Source of the DNA: a virus
IMG/VR virus record: IMGVR_UViG_3300031758_000042
Coordinates: 1-64,000 of that record
Reading direction: 5' to 3' (one strand)
Length of the DNA: 64,000 nucleotides
Positions 7,903-16,867 of this stretch are shown piece by piece. The number at the start of each line of letters is the position of its first letter. Within the stretch, counting starts at the first letter, position 1. The position numbers and the translations under genes were made by a program. Under the pieces are notes generated by a model, which did not search any database, was not told the DNA's origin, and was given only the letters and a program-made list of their open reading frames with translations.

Positions 7903-8532
7903 ATGTCACAATGGAAAAACGACGATAGCGCAGCAAACTCAGTTCTTTGGGGCGTTAGCGGTTATAAAGTAGTAGCAAACGCTGCAAATAGAAATGCATT
8001 TTTTGGCAACACAACTGCTGATGCTCTAATCACAGGCATCACTGTTGGCCAGTATGGTGTTGATACATCAGAAATTAGAGCAACTCGCCAGAACGGTGAA
8101 AATCGTGCAGCTCATGCAGGCTGGGTAAACAGAATTGAAGGTTCTGGTGGTCGTGCAGGTCGTATCCAGCACGAAGTTCTTGTAGCTATGGGTTCAATGT
8201 CTGGAGACGCAGAAGATGCTGCATTCCCAGACTATGCAATCACAATTACTACACAGCCACTTGGAAATACAGCTAACACATCTGCTGCTGGAATGGCAAC
8301 GTTTAGAGTTGTTGCTGCATCAGTTCCTGCAGGTGCAACACTTGCTTATCAGTGGACATATGCAAATGGCGATTCGCTCGGCGCCGGCGCCAACGTTGGT
8401 GTAACAACTGCAGCAAACTTAGTTGTAAACTCAGGTGTTGTAACAACAAATACAAGTTTCAAGGTTACAGTTTCTGCAACAGGTGCAGACAACAAGGTAT
8501 CTTCAAACGCAGTATTGACAATCACAACTTAA
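7903..8532 (+). CDS. Virion protein with C-terminal Ig-like domain
   Basis: A strong Shine-Dalgarno (TTTTAGGAGGATATCTAA) precedes the ATG. The N-terminal 105 residues (NDDSAANSVLWGV ... WVNRIEGSGGRAGRIQHEVL ... DAEDAAFPD) match a short virion protein that recurs in T4-like marine phages. The C-terminal 100 residues are an Ig-like domain: PADATFRV-type strands, LAYQWTYANGDSL, and SNAVLTITT at the end. Ig-like domains on phage particles usually bind weakly to carbohydrate surfaces. High expression is likely from the ribosome site. Confidence 0.7.
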   Translation: MSQWKNDDSAANSVLWGVSGYKVVANAANRNAFFGNTTADALITGITVGQYGVDTSEIRATRQNGENRAAHAGWVNRIEGSGGRAGRIQHEVLVAMGSMSGDAEDAAFPDYAITITTQPLGNTANTSAAGMATFRVVAASVPAGATLAYQWTYANGDSLGAGANVGVTTAANLVVNSGVVTTNTSFKVTVSATGADNKVSSNAVLTITT

Positions 8533-8544
8533 TAACGGTTTAAC

Positions 8545-8832
8545 ATGACAGATAATGCCAAGAAGACTTCAGAGTTAGCTACGACAAATAATGCCGTAGC
8601 AAATGATAGAATCATTATATTGAAAGACCCCGATGGGACTCCTTCAACAAAAACTATTAAAGTCTCTAATCTTCTTGGCAATTCTTCTGCCAATATTGTT
8701 ATACAGACAACAACACCTGCAAATAGTACCTCTCTTACAGTAAAGGCCGGTACTTTATTTTTTGATAATACGTACTTGTATGTAGCTACATCTAATAATA
8801 ATATAAAGAGAGTTGCATTAAGTACATTTTAA
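8545..8832 (+). CDS. Small virion/tail-type protein
   Basis: The 95-residue protein has the pattern NAVANDRIIILKDPDG ... NSTSLTVKAGTLFFDNTYLYVATSNNNIKRVAL, a short beta domain found in structural proteins of marine T4-like phages. No catalytic motif. It follows the Ig-like virion gene closely and is probably in the same transcript. Confidence 0.6.
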   Translation: MTDNAKKTSELATTNNAVANDRIIILKDPDGTPSTKTIKVSNLLGNSSANIVIQTTTPANSTSLTVKAGTLFFDNTYLYVATSNNNIKRVALSTF

Positions 8833-8837
8833 ATTAG

Positions 8838-9233
8838 ATGATAATGAATATTGAAAAAATAACTGATGATAATTTCTTTGTATTTTGTGCCAGGCATTAT
8901 GATAAACAATGTCATAGTACTGAAGAATTTATAGAAGATTTGCAAAGAATAAAGTATATTAAAAAGTTAGTAACTAGGTATGAAGAGACCGGTGAATTAA
9001 AAGAAAGATTGATCTTAAATCATTTAATTATATTATCTAATGTTTTTGGTCCTGAGATTGCATGTAAGATAATATTCTTAAAGATGAGAGAGCAACTAAA
9101 GTGTTTAAAACCTTTTATGATATTATTAAATATATTACCTAGTAGATTATATAATGTAGGTGAAGAAAAAATAATTAATACAGATGTTGTCCCAATGGAT
9201 AATAAGATTGTAGAAGCATTAAGGAAGATCTGA
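8838..9233 (+). CDS. Conserved small phage protein (131 aa)
   Basis: A helical protein with the phrase LVTRYEETGELKERLILNHLIILSNVFGPEIACKIIFLKM, a pattern repeated in short proteins beside virion genes of T4-like marine phages. Either of two nearby ATGs (8838 or 8844) could be the start. Function unknown. Confidence 0.65.
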   Translation: MIMNIEKITDDNFFVFCARHYDKQCHSTEEFIEDLQRIKYIKKLVTRYEETGELKERLILNHLIILSNVFGPEIACKIIFLKMREQLKCLKPFMILLNILPSRLYNVGEEKIINTDVVPMDNKIVEALRKI

Positions 9234-9511
9234 TGATAAACGAGATTTCTGCAGAATTAGTTGGTAAAGTAAATAAAGCTCGTGCGCTTGAAGGTAAGCC
9301 ATCGAAGACTGCTGCAGCTCAGAAGACTCTCGATAAAGCTGTCAAGAAAGCTTGGTTAAAATCATCAGTAGGAAAGATTAAAGAAGATTCGCCAGTTCCA
9401 GCAAATGTTACTGGTCCAAGTGTTCCCGGTACAGGTGATGATCCTGCTACATGGGTCAAAGGAAAGAAAAAGCTTAGAGCTATTCTAACTCGTAAAGAAT
9501 TAGAAAAGTGA
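9233..9511 (+). CDS. Small hypothetical phage protein (92 aa)
   Basis: Starts in the TGATGA overlap with the preceding gene. The N-terminal half is a basic helix (SAELVGKVNKARALEGKPSK); the middle is Pro/Gly-rich. It overlaps the next ORF by 4 nt, so it is within a tightly packed operon. No domain was recognised. Confidence 0.6.
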   Translation: MINEISAELVGKVNKARALEGKPSKTAAAQKTLDKAVKKAWLKSSVGKIKEDSPVPANVTGPSVPGTGDDPATWVKGKKKLRAILTRKELEK

Positions 9512-9894
9512 TAGAAGAAAAAAGGCTCGATAGGATAGAGCAAACATTAGAAAAACTAGCAGATGTACAGATAGATCTCACTAAGATGCTGGCTGTGCAT
9601 GAACAAAGAATTCAAAGCTCAGAGAAACACGTGTCATCTATCGAAGATATACTTGAAAGACGTCGCGAAGAATCAGATATCAAATTGAAAGATGTGTATG
9701 ATACGATGAGAAGTGAAGATAAGAATATCATAACAGAAATACATAAACTTAGAGAAGAATCTACAAAACAACACGAGATACTAACTAACAAGATTACTTC
9801 ACTCGAGAAGTATATCTGGATGTACATCGGTGGATTCACCGTAATTACATTTGTTATCACACATAGTGATAAAATCCTACGTATCTTAAAATAA
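9508..9894 (+). CDS. Coiled-coil protein with C-terminal membrane anchor
   Basis: Residues 1-95 form a continuous heptad-type coiled coil (RLDRIEQTLEKLADVQIDL ... EIHKLREESTKQHEIL). Residues 104-122 are a single transmembrane helix (MYIGGFTVITFVITHSD). This layout is seen in phage spanin-like or holin-associated proteins, but no lysis gene is adjacent, so function is open. Last gene before the primase promoter. Confidence 0.65.
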   Translation: MIEEKRLDRIEQTLEKLADVQIDLTKMLAVHEQRIQSSEKHVSSIEDILERRREESDIKLKDVYDTMRSEDKNIITEIHKLREESTKQHEILTNKITSLEKYIWMYIGGFTVITFVITHSDKILRILK

Positions 9895-9897
9895 GCA

Positions 9898-9926
9898 TTT
9901 ACTTAGCTTCTTAAATTAGTTATAAT
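9898..9926 (+). promoter_or_regulatory. Sigma70-type promoter for primase
   Basis: A -35 TTTACT (9898-9903), a 17-bp spacer and a perfect -10 TATAAT (9921-9926) lie in the only gap before gene 61. Predicted start is near 9933, giving a very short leader to the ATG at 9947. Confidence 0.6.
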
Positions 9927-9946
9927 CTTATCCATGCACACTGATA

Positions 9947-10987
9947 ATGGATAATGTAATGCAAGCTACGTATTGGCTAGATCAAAAATATATCAATCTA
10001 ATTGCTTTCAGACTTGAAAGGTTTAAACATAGAAACAACGGATACAATTTCCGGTGTCCACTGTGTGGTGACTCTGTTCGTAGTAGATCAAAGAGTCGTG
10101 GCTGGATCTATCAAGAGTCTGGTAAGTATAAGTTTCACTGTTTCAACTGTAATGCTCATTCTGATTTTCCTATCTTTCTTAAGAAGATAGATGCTCAGCT
10201 TTTCTCTGAGTATAAGATGGAATGTCTCTCAAATAATAAAACACCTGAACAAGTAGAACTTGAAACGTTTGTAGATAAGATGAAGAAGCCTATCTTTACA
10301 AAGATGGGTCCACTTAAAGGCTTAAAGAAAGTATCTCAACTTTCTCCAGATCATAGAATTAAAAAGTTTGTTGAGAGTCGTAAGATACCTAACCCGTTTC
10401 ATGCTATACTTTTTTCATGTCCTAACTTTAAAAACTTTACTAACAACTTAATTCCTAATAAGTTTGATGAAGATTCTTTAGCGCGAGATGAGACAAGACT
10501 CCTCATACCTTTTATAGATACTAATAAGAACGTTCATGCTTATCAGGGTAGAGCATTAGGCAATTCAAACGTTAAGTACATCACTATCATCCTTGATGAT
10601 TCAGTACCAAAAGTCTATGGTCTTGAGCGTGCTAAGTTTGATAAAGATGTATACGTATTTGAAGGTCCAATTGATAGTATGTTTGTTAATAATTCAATTG
10701 CTACGGCTGGTGGTGACTTAGTATCTGCTCTTCGTACTTTTGATAAAGATAAACTAGTTATCGTCTATGACAATGAACCACGCTCTAAGGAGACTGTTAA
10801 GAAGATAGATAAGGCTATCATGCAGGGTTATAGAGTATGTATATGGCCTGAAAACTTAGAACATAAAGATATTAACGATATGATCCTTGCAGGCATGTCA
10901 TCTGAATTTATTGAGTATATAATAAAACAGAATACACATCGTGATTTGGCAGCTAAACTAGCTTTGCAACGTTGGAGTAAAATATAA
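9947..10987 (+). CDS. 61: DNA primase gp61
   Basis: T4 gp61-type primase, which makes RNA primers on the lagging strand with helicase gp41. The zinc ribbon is CPLCGD (C37, C40) with CFNC (C65, C68). The Toprim catalytic region follows at about 225-300: VYVFEGPIDSMF with the conserved Glu, then VIVYDNEPRSKETV and an HKDINDMIL motif. Length (346 aa) fits the family. Alternative Met starts lie 3 codons in. It is transcribed from the promoter at 9898 and overlaps the next gene (TAATG). Confidence 0.92.
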   Translation: MDNVMQATYWLDQKYINLIAFRLERFKHRNNGYNFRCPLCGDSVRSRSKSRGWIYQESGKYKFHCFNCNAHSDFPIFLKKIDAQLFSEYKMECLSNNKTPEQVELETFVDKMKKPIFTKMGPLKGLKKVSQLSPDHRIKKFVESRKIPNPFHAILFSCPNFKNFTNNLIPNKFDEDSLARDETRLLIPFIDTNKNVHAYQGRALGNSNVKYITIILDDSVPKVYGLERAKFDKDVYVFEGPIDSMFVNNSIATAGGDLVSALRTFDKDKLVIVYDNEPRSKETVKKIDKAIMQGYRVCIWPENLEHKDINDMILAGMSSEFIEYIIKQNTHRDLAAKLALQRWSKI

Positions 10988-11250
10988 TGCTAAATAAAGC
11001 TGAGATGGAAGATATCTGGAATAACAAGCCAGTTGGTTATTTAAAAGACTTGTTAAAGAAAAATAAAAATACTTCTCTCTATAAAGTAACTATTCAACCA
11101 TATGAACGAATGTTATATGATCTACATGAAGTAGAAGTTCGCGCTAAAAATAGAGATGATGCCATTGCTTTAGCTCAGCAACATGTTAAAAGGCTAAGTA
11201 ATGATTATAAAATTGATGGATGGATTATTAAAGGAGCTACTAAAATATGA
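10987..11250 (+). CDS. Small hypothetical phage protein (87 aa)
   Basis: Coupled to primase by a TAATG overlap and to ThyX by a 4-nt overlap. The compact alpha/beta sequence (HEVEVRAKNRDDAIALAQQHVKRL) resembles short domains that process modified or repeated side chains, but no family is recognised. Confidence 0.6.
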   Translation: MLNKAEMEDIWNNKPVGYLKDLLKKNKNTSLYKVTIQPYERMLYDLHEVEVRAKNRDDAIALAQQHVKRLSNDYKIDGWIIKGATKI

Positions 11251-11939
11251 ATACTGCTAAGATTATTGCCGTTACTCAGCCTACTATTTGTACCTCTGAT
11301 GACCCCGAAGCACCATATATTACTGTTGATGAGTTCATTGCATACGTTGCTCGAGTGAGTAACCCATCAAATCAAAATAACACTTTGACTGCACCAAAGC
11401 TGTTGAAGTATCTTGCAAAGCATAAACATTGGTCGCCATTTGAGATGGTTGATGTAGTGATGGAGATCAATACAACTCGCGATATTGGACGCCAAGTTAT
11501 TCGTCATCGTTCATTCTCGTTTCAAGAGTTCAGTCAGCGTTATGCTGATCCTACTAAAGATATGGGTTTCGTTACTCGTGAAGCTCGTTTGCAGGATGAA
11601 AAGAACCGTCAGAACAGCATTGACATGGATCAGAAAACAACTGTTGCTGAAAGATGGCGTGAAGTGCAGCAGAAGGCTATTGACGCTGCTCAAGAAGCTT
11701 ACAACTGGGCATCATGGAATAATATCGCTAAGGAACAGGCTCGTGCCGTGCTTCCTGAGGGTCTTACTATGTCGCGCATGTACATGAAGGGTTCTCTTCG
11801 TAGCTGGATTCATTACTGTCAAGTTCGTATGGACCCTTCGACTCAGAAGGAACATCGTGAACTTGCTACTGATGCTTGGTATCAAATTACAGAAGTGTTT
11901 CCGTCGTTGAAGGATGCTCTTGATCTTGGAGATAAGTGA
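11247..11939 (+). CDS. thyX: Flavin-dependent thymidylate synthase ThyX
   Basis: ThyX methylates dUMP to dTMP using FAD and methylene-tetrahydrofolate, supplying thymidine for phage DNA. The signature RHRSFSFQEFSQRY lies at residues 86-99, with the FAD/dUMP-binding RHRxxS core intact, and SPFEMVDVVMEI precedes it. The C-terminal helix region (PEGLTMSRMYMKGSLRSWIHYCQVR) supplies the other dUMP contacts. The 230-residue length is normal. It sits in a short operon with primase, upstream of a radical SAM gene. Confidence 0.95.
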   Translation: MNTAKIIAVTQPTICTSDDPEAPYITVDEFIAYVARVSNPSNQNNTLTAPKLLKYLAKHKHWSPFEMVDVVMEINTTRDIGRQVIRHRSFSFQEFSQRYADPTKDMGFVTREARLQDEKNRQNSIDMDQKTTVAERWREVQQKAIDAAQEAYNWASWNNIAKEQARAVLPEGLTMSRMYMKGSLRSWIHYCQVRMDPSTQKEHRELATDAWYQITEVFPSLKDALDLGDK

Positions 11940-12205
11940 TGCCATTTTATTTGAAGAAGCCTATTCCCATTGAAGCTAGACAAATAACACTAGAAAGTAT
12001 TGATGATCTTATTGAATGGTCTAATGCTTCAGTGTCGCGAAGACCTGATGGCACAGCATCCGGTATGATGGTATGGACTCTTGAAGGTACTATGACTGGA
12101 AAGATGGGTGACTATCTTTGCAAAGGAATTAGAGGTGAGTTTTATTTTTGTGATAGAGAAATATTTCAAGAGTCGTATGTTGAAGTAGAAGTATCGGAGC
12201 GATAA
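11936..12205 (+). CDS. Small phage protein (KGEFYPC-type family)
   Basis: The pattern YLKKPIPIEARQIT ... GDYLCKGIRGEFYFCDREIFQESYVEVE is that of a short protein found in many phages and prophages. Its role is not known. It overlaps both neighbours by 1-4 nt and so is co-translated with ThyX and the radical SAM gene. Confidence 0.7.
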   Translation: MMPFYLKKPIPIEARQITLESIDDLIEWSNASVSRRPDGTASGMMVWTLEGTMTGKMGDYLCKGIRGEFYFCDREIFQESYVEVEVSER

Positions 12206-13869
12206 TGCAAGAACAACTCTTGACAGCCATTGACTATAATGAAAAGTCTGGCTATAATATGATGATTGTATGGGATCTCGGTCGTAGATGCAACTACGAC
12301 TGTACCTATTGTACACTATACATGCATAATTCATGGTCAGCTCATGCAGAGATGGAAGAACTTAAGAAGACCATGAAGCATATTGACGAATACTATTCAA
12401 TCTATAAATCATTTCATAAGATTGATATGGCATGTACTATTAGCTTCACTGGTGGTGAGCCGACTGTTAATCCAAATTTCTTTAAGTTTGTAGAATGGAT
12501 TAGAGACACTTATCCTAAGAAGTATCGTCTTAGCATGACGACTAATGCTACTTGGCCAACAGATACTAGTGAGAAGATCCTTAAACTCTTCAACATGATT
12601 ACTGTTAGCTACCATACTGAAGCACACCCAACATTGAAAGAAAAAGTTGTAAAGAATATCCTTCATCTACAGGATATTGGTCAACGTTTTAAAGTAAATG
12701 TCATGATGCATGCCAATGATCAATACTTTAATGAGTGTGTTGATCTTATGGAGAATGTTCTTACACCACGTAAGATTAATTTTATTCCTAGAATTATTGG
12801 TGAAAGACTAGAAGAACAAAAGAAAGATGAAGTAGATCTTAAGAAGCAGAAAGTAATTACAAGAAGTAAAGTGCATGCCTATACACATGATCAGGCTGCA
12901 TACATTACAATGTACTGGAATAAGAAAAACTTAGAACTTACTGAACATGCTTTCTCTAATATCAAAGTTAGTGGTCTAAGTGTAGAAGATTCAGTGAATG
13001 GTTTCTTTGATAGACTAATTGGTTCTAAAGAAGTCGAAGTAGAATCTGTAGAAGAATTTTTGTCTAAAGAACCGGTTGAAGTACAAAAGCAAATTAAAAA
13101 GATTGAAATTAAACAACAGCAAGTTGCTGATATTTCAATGAAAGGTAAAAAGAAAGAAGAAGTTCCTGCAGTATTGATTGAACAGGGTGAACATTCAAAA
13201 AAAACATATACTCTTATCGATAATGTTAATAAACCTGCAAAGCAAAGTATCGAAGCAGCCAACTTTGATTTTCAAGAAAAACTTGATAAGATAAGAGAGT
13301 CACGCAAGAACTTTGAAGATCCACTCAACATTGTTAAATCCGTGGATACTCTAAAGAAATCTAAGTTTGAAGAAGGTAAAGTAGTCGGCCGTTCTATTGG
13401 TAGGATGTGTTGTGGTGGCAGAGACTTGTCTTGTCAAACAGTTCATTCTGAAAAAGACCAGTGGGATGAAATCAAGTTTGCTAAGAACACAAACTTTAAG
13501 GGCTGGAAGTGTATGATTAATTGGTTCTTCTTGCATATTGAGCAAGAGAAGGATATTGTCTTCCATCATCAGACATGTAGGACAAGCCTTAATAGTGTTG
13601 AGGAACCTATCGGTAAAGTTAGTGAGTTCTCAAAGATCATATCAAAATTAAAAGATCATCTTTATGGTAACATGGAGATCCCCTACATAACATGCCCACA
13701 TGACCTTTGTGGTTGTGGTATGTGTGTTCCAAAGGCAAAAGATGAAGAGACTGCTAAGATGCTTTTCCATAAGTACGTAAAATCTTCAGTTGAACCTATT
13801 ATGGAACCAGCATTAATAGGTGATCCTGAGCTACAGCAACATATGAAAGAGATGAGGGATTATAAATAA
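12205..13869 (+). CDS. Radical SAM protein with C-terminal Cys-rich domain
   Basis: A 554-residue radical SAM enzyme. The 4Fe-4S site is CNYDCTYC (C29, C33, C36), and SFTGGEPTVNP (G83-P86) is the SAM-binding GGE motif. A Lys/Glu-rich linker (about 270-380) leads to a C-terminal region with many Cys: GRMCCGGRDLSC, FHHQTC and TCPHDLCGCGMC. These probably hold auxiliary clusters, as in SPASM-type peptide-modifying enzymes. Substrate unknown; no small precursor peptide is obvious next to it. It is the first of three radical SAM genes in the window. Confidence 0.85.
   Translation: MQEQLLTAIDYNEKSGYNMMIVWDLGRRCNYDCTYCTLYMHNSWSAHAEMEELKKTMKHIDEYYSIYKSFHKIDMACTISFTGGEPTVNPNFFKFVEWIRDTYPKKYRLSMTTNATWPTDTSEKILKLFNMITVSYHTEAHPTLKEKVVKNILHLQDIGQRFKVNVMMHANDQYFNECVDLMENVLTPRKINFIPRIIGERLEEQKKDEVDLKKQKVITRSKVHAYTHDQAAYITMYWNKKNLELTEHAFSNIKVSGLSVEDSVNGFFDRLIGSKEVEVESVEEFLSKEPVEVQKQIKKIEIKQQQVADISMKGKKKEEVPAVLIEQGEHSKKTYTLIDNVNKPAKQSIEAANFDFQEKLDKIRESRKNFEDPLNIVKSVDTLKKSKFEEGKVVGRSIGRMCCGGRDLSCQTVHSEKDQWDEIKFAKNTNFKGWKCMINWFFLHIEQEKDIVFHHQTCRTSLNSVEEPIGKVSEFSKIISKLKDHLYGNMEIPYITCPHDLCGCGMCVPKAKDEETAKMLFHKYVKSSVEPIMEPALIGDPELQQHMKEMRDYK
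13861..13868 (+). promoter_or_regulatory. T4-type late promoter TATAAATA for the curli-type operon
   Basis: Exact octamer overlapping the stop of the radical SAM gene. The predicted start near 13874 gives a 16-nt leader holding an AACAGGAGTAA ribosome site before csgF. Confidence 0.7.
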
Positions 13870-13889
13870 ACCAGTAACAGGAGTAAAAC

Positions 13890-14327
13890 ATGAAGAAGAT
13901 AGCATTACTAGTGTGCTTATTTTCTTCTGCTTCTTATGCAAGTGAAGTGAGCTTTGGGTTTAAAAACCCATCTTTTTCTGGCGTCGGCTATTCGTCTCAT
14001 GTCTTAACTATTGATAACCTTGAACAAACAAGGAAGCAGAAGATTATAGAAGACAAGAAGACGGATGCAGCTAAAGCTGCAGCTGATGCTAAGAACACAA
14101 ACTTAGCTAAATTCTTGAATAATCTAGAGAGTAGAATCTATGCAACGATATCACAAAATATCGCTGCTGAATTATTTAAAGAAGGCGGAGCATCTTCAGG
14201 ATCTTTTGATATCGGTGGAAATAACTTACAGTGGACGTCTGACGGTAGTACTATAACATTAAGAATTACAGATCCCGGTGGTAGTGTTACGCAAGTGGTA
14301 GTACCATACGGGAGCTTAGCATGGTAA
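13890..14327 (+). CDS. csgF: CsgF-like curli assembly protein
   Basis: Has a signal peptide (1-17, cleavage after SASYA) and then VSFGFKNPSFSG, the conserved CsgF N terminus that inserts into the CsgG pore in the curli system. A helical middle (EQTRKQKIIEDKK ... FLNNLESRIYATIS) is followed by a beta C-terminal part. Known CsgF is about 138 aa, and this is 145. First gene of the operon, overlapping csgG by 7 nt. Family assignment rests on the N-terminal motif, the length and the CsgG neighbour. Confidence 0.8.
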   Translation: MKKIALLVCLFSSASYASEVSFGFKNPSFSGVGYSSHVLTIDNLEQTRKQKIIEDKKTDAAKAAADAKNTNLAKFLNNLESRIYATISQNIAAELFKEGGASSGSFDIGGNNLQWTSDGSTITLRITDPGGSVTQVVVPYGSLAW

Positions 14328-15148
14328 GATATGCATTTTTAATGGTCTGTGCTTTGGCTTTGGCTGGATGTACAGGCAGTAAGATAACATCTAGTAAAGA
14401 TTTAGAGAATCAAGTAGATAAAGCAGAAATAATTACTGCTAAAAGATTCAATGAGCTCATAAATATACCAGCCGTAAATGGCGACCCTATACCAGTGGCA
14501 GTGTATAAATTCTCTGATATGAGTGGACAAAGAAAACCAACCAGCAATTATGCTAGTTTAAGTTCTGCTGTCACACAAGGTGGAGAAGTCATACTAATAA
14601 AAGCTTTACAGGATGCTTCAAAAGGTAAGTTCTTTAAACCTATCGAGAGAGTAAGTCTTGATAATCTTGTTAAAGAAAGACAACTTATTAGAAGTCAACG
14701 TGAAGTATATGAAAAAGAACAAGCCAAACCCTTAACACCACTTATAGTAGCTGGTATAATGATAGAGGGTGGTATAGTTGGTTATGATAGTAATATTGCA
14801 ACTGGTGGTATTGGTGCACGTTATCTTGGCCTTGGAGCACAGCAAGAATATCGTAAAGACGAAGTAACTATTATGTTGAGATTAATATCAATTAGCACAG
14901 GTGAGATATTAATTTCTAGCGGTGTGACAAAGACTATCTATAGCACTGGTGTAAGTGCTAATGTATTTAAGTTTGTTGATGCTGGAACAAGATCAGTAGA
15001 GTTAGAAGCAGGTACTTCTATAAATGAACCTACAACTTATGCTGTAAGGATAGCTATAGAAGCAGCAGTAGTTGACATGATAAAACAAGGTTCTCAAAAG
15101 AAGTTATGGAAGTATAAAGAGACAACTAAAAAGGAAAACAAAAAATGA
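14321..15148 (+). CDS. csgG: CsgG-like outer-membrane secretion channel
   Basis: A lipoprotein of 275 aa (lipobox LAGC with C17) with clear similarity to CsgG, the nonameric outer-membrane pore that exports curlin subunits. Recognisable segments in order: PVAVYKFSDMSGQRKP, AVTQGGEVILIKALQD, FKPIERVSLDNLVKERQLIRSQRE, PLTPLIVAGIMIEGGIVGYDSN, ATGGIGARYLGLGAQQEYRKDEV and STGEILISSGVTKTIYS. Length fits E. coli CsgG (277). It is followed at a 4-nt overlap by a curlin-like gene. CsgG homologues have been reported in marine phages and viromes; their role in infection is not settled. Confidence 0.93.
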   Translation: MVRYAFLMVCALALAGCTGSKITSSKDLENQVDKAEIITAKRFNELINIPAVNGDPIPVAVYKFSDMSGQRKPTSNYASLSSAVTQGGEVILIKALQDASKGKFFKPIERVSLDNLVKERQLIRSQREVYEKEQAKPLTPLIVAGIMIEGGIVGYDSNIATGGIGARYLGLGAQQEYRKDEVTIMLRLISISTGEILISSGVTKTIYSTGVSANVFKFVDAGTRSVELEAGTSINEPTTYAVRIAIEAAVVDMIKQGSQKKLWKYKETTKKENKK

Positions 15149-15828
15149 AAACAATCACAAGAATGATGATGTTTATATCATTCTTGGTCATGTCAGGTTA
15201 TGTAAATGCGGCAAACTTAATTTATATGGATCAGATCGGCGATGGTTCTACTATAAACATCACACAGTCTGGTTCTGGAAACGCAATTGGAACACCTAGT
15301 GTTAAATCAACATTTAATGGTGATAATAACACTGTAAATATTGAGCAGATTGGCAATAATAACGTAACGAATATGGCGGTTATGGGAGATGGTGCGACTA
15401 TATCATCTGTCATTACTGGCAGTTCTAATATACTAAATTTAGAGTGTGGTGCTAATGGAGGTTCTTGTGGACCATCAACAATCACTAATTCTGTAACTGG
15501 TGATGGTAACTCACTAACACAGAGTACAAACTCTCTAACTAATACTACAGTAAACATACAATCAGATAATAACCAAGTTAATATGACAAATACTTCATCT
15601 GCTGTAGCTGGTACAAAGAATCTTGTTGATATCGTTGGTGGTAGTGGTAATATAGTTGATGTTGTTCAGGCAGGAACTGCAGGAACTACTGGTCATGAAG
15701 TAGATTTATCAATAAATGGTGCATTAAACACCGTTGACTTTAGACAGGGTGGAGCAATTGATTCAAAGATCGTTACAACTATTACCGGTTCTAGCAACGC
15801 TGTTACTATTAAGTCCAACCACAACTAA
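15145..15828 (+). CDS. Curlin-repeat protein (CsgA/CsgB-like)
   Basis: Signal peptide 1-22 (ending YVNA) followed by about 200 residues rich in Asn, Ser, Gly, Thr, Gln and Ile, with curlin-style repeats: MDQIGDGSTINITQSGSGN, NNTVNIEQIGNNN, NTVDFRQGG and others with the N-x-(V/I)-x-(I/V)-x-Q-x-G-x-x-N spacing. Two Cys (LECGANGGSCG) sit in mid-chain, unusual for curlin. It is probably the amyloid-type substrate of the CsgG/CsgF pore encoded upstream. Its last 71 nt also encode the signal peptide of the FecR gene in another frame. Confidence 0.8.
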   Translation: MKTITRMMMFISFLVMSGYVNAANLIYMDQIGDGSTINITQSGSGNAIGTPSVKSTFNGDNNTVNIEQIGNNNVTNMAVMGDGATISSVITGSSNILNLECGANGGSCGPSTITNSVTGDGNSLTQSTNSLTNTTVNIQSDNNQVNMTNTSSAVAGTKNLVDIVGGSGNIVDVVQAGTAGTTGHEVDLSINGALNTVDFRQGGAIDSKIVTTITGSSNAVTIKSNHN

Positions 15829-16867
15829 TGCTTCAGTTGGACAAGTAACAGAACAAACTGGACCTACAGAGATAAAGAGGCAATCTGAGGTTATTCCTAG
15901 TGCATTGCAATTTGGTGTCGAGATGCAAGATGTCATCACAACAGCAAATTCAAAAGCTGGAATAACCTTTAAAGATGATACTAGAGTCCAGATAACTGAA
16001 CATAGTAAATTAGTCATTGATAACTTCGTTTATGATGGTGATAAGAAAACAGGAAAACTTGGTATCAAGATGGCGCTTGGTACTATTAAATATGCATCAG
16101 GTCAAATAGCTAAGAATGATCCACAACAAGTTGTAGTTACTACACCAACTGCTACTATAGGTGTCAGAGGTACAGACTTTTCAAGTACGGTCGATGAACT
16201 TGGAAGATCACAAATAATACTATTACCATCTTGTCCCGAAGGTTGGAAAGATATACAAAGAGATTGTGTTATCGGTAAGATCTTAGTATCATCTGTCATG
16301 GGTACAGTATTACTAACAAAACCATTTGAAACTACGACTGTTGATACTAGCTTTTCAAGGCCGACAGCTTCTGCAATATTAAACTTAGATTTGAATCAAG
16401 TTAATAATTTAATCATTGTAACACCACCTAAAATTGTAGAACAAACTGAAAGAACTATTGAAAGAAGAGGATATAATTTCTTAGATGAAGACTTTCTTAA
16501 GAAAGATTATTTAAAATATACTGAATTAGATAAAGATTTTTTAAAAGAGTTTAATAAGCTAAACAGAGATTTTCTTAGTGCTGATTATCTTTATAACTTC
16601 TTAGATGTGGCTTCGTCACAATTATTATCAGATGAACTCAGTGAGTTTAATTCTCTACTGCCTAAATTTAATCCAACCAGTGGTCTTAAGTTTTTTGTTG
16701 AAAATGAAATGCTAACATTGTATAGAGAAACAGTAAATAGCTACGCCGAGCTAACTATGTCTCAATATAAAGCTGGTACTCTTAAGATAACTCAAGAGGG
16801 TTTAGAGGTTAAACAAATAATAAACAATACTGGAACAACCATAATTACCATAAAGCAATCAGAATGA
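15758..16867 (+). CDS. FecR-domain secreted protein
   Basis: The frame is open from a TTG at 15734. The TTG at 15758 gives a textbook signal peptide (IQRSLQLLPVLATLLLL, cleavage after TNA) behind an AGGGTGGAG ribosome site, so I chose it. The start overlaps the curlin gene by 71 nt in a different frame. After cleavage, SVGQVTEQTGPTEIKR and ANSKAGITFKDDTRVQITEHSKLVIDNF, then TPTATIGVRGTDF, are the FecR domain (about 30-150). The C-terminal half is helical with repeated DFL motifs (DEDFLKKDYLK, DKDFLKEFNKLNRDFL). FecR-domain proteins sit next to CHASE2 cyclases in many bacteria, as here. Confidence 0.8.
   Translation: MIQRSLQLLPVLATLLLLSPTTTNASVGQVTEQTGPTEIKRQSEVIPSALQFGVEMQDVITTANSKAGITFKDDTRVQITEHSKLVIDNFVYDGDKKTGKLGIKMALGTIKYASGQIAKNDPQQVVVTTPTATIGVRGTDFSSTVDELGRSQIILLPSCPEGWKDIQRDCVIGKILVSSVMGTVLLTKPFETTTVDTSFSRPTASAILNLDLNQVNNLIIVTPPKIVEQTERTIERRGYNFLDEDFLKKDYLKYTELDKDFLKEFNKLNRDFLSADYLYNFLDVASSQLLSDELSEFNSLLPKFNPTSGLKFFVENEMLTLYRETVNSYAELTMSQYKAGTLKITQEGLEVKQIINNTGTTIITIKQSE

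Noticed and set aside
12216-12230. TTGACA-like sites inside genes (for example near 5430, 12220, 34726)
   Set aside because: They lie within coding regions without matching -10 boxes at 16-18 bp and before no gene start.
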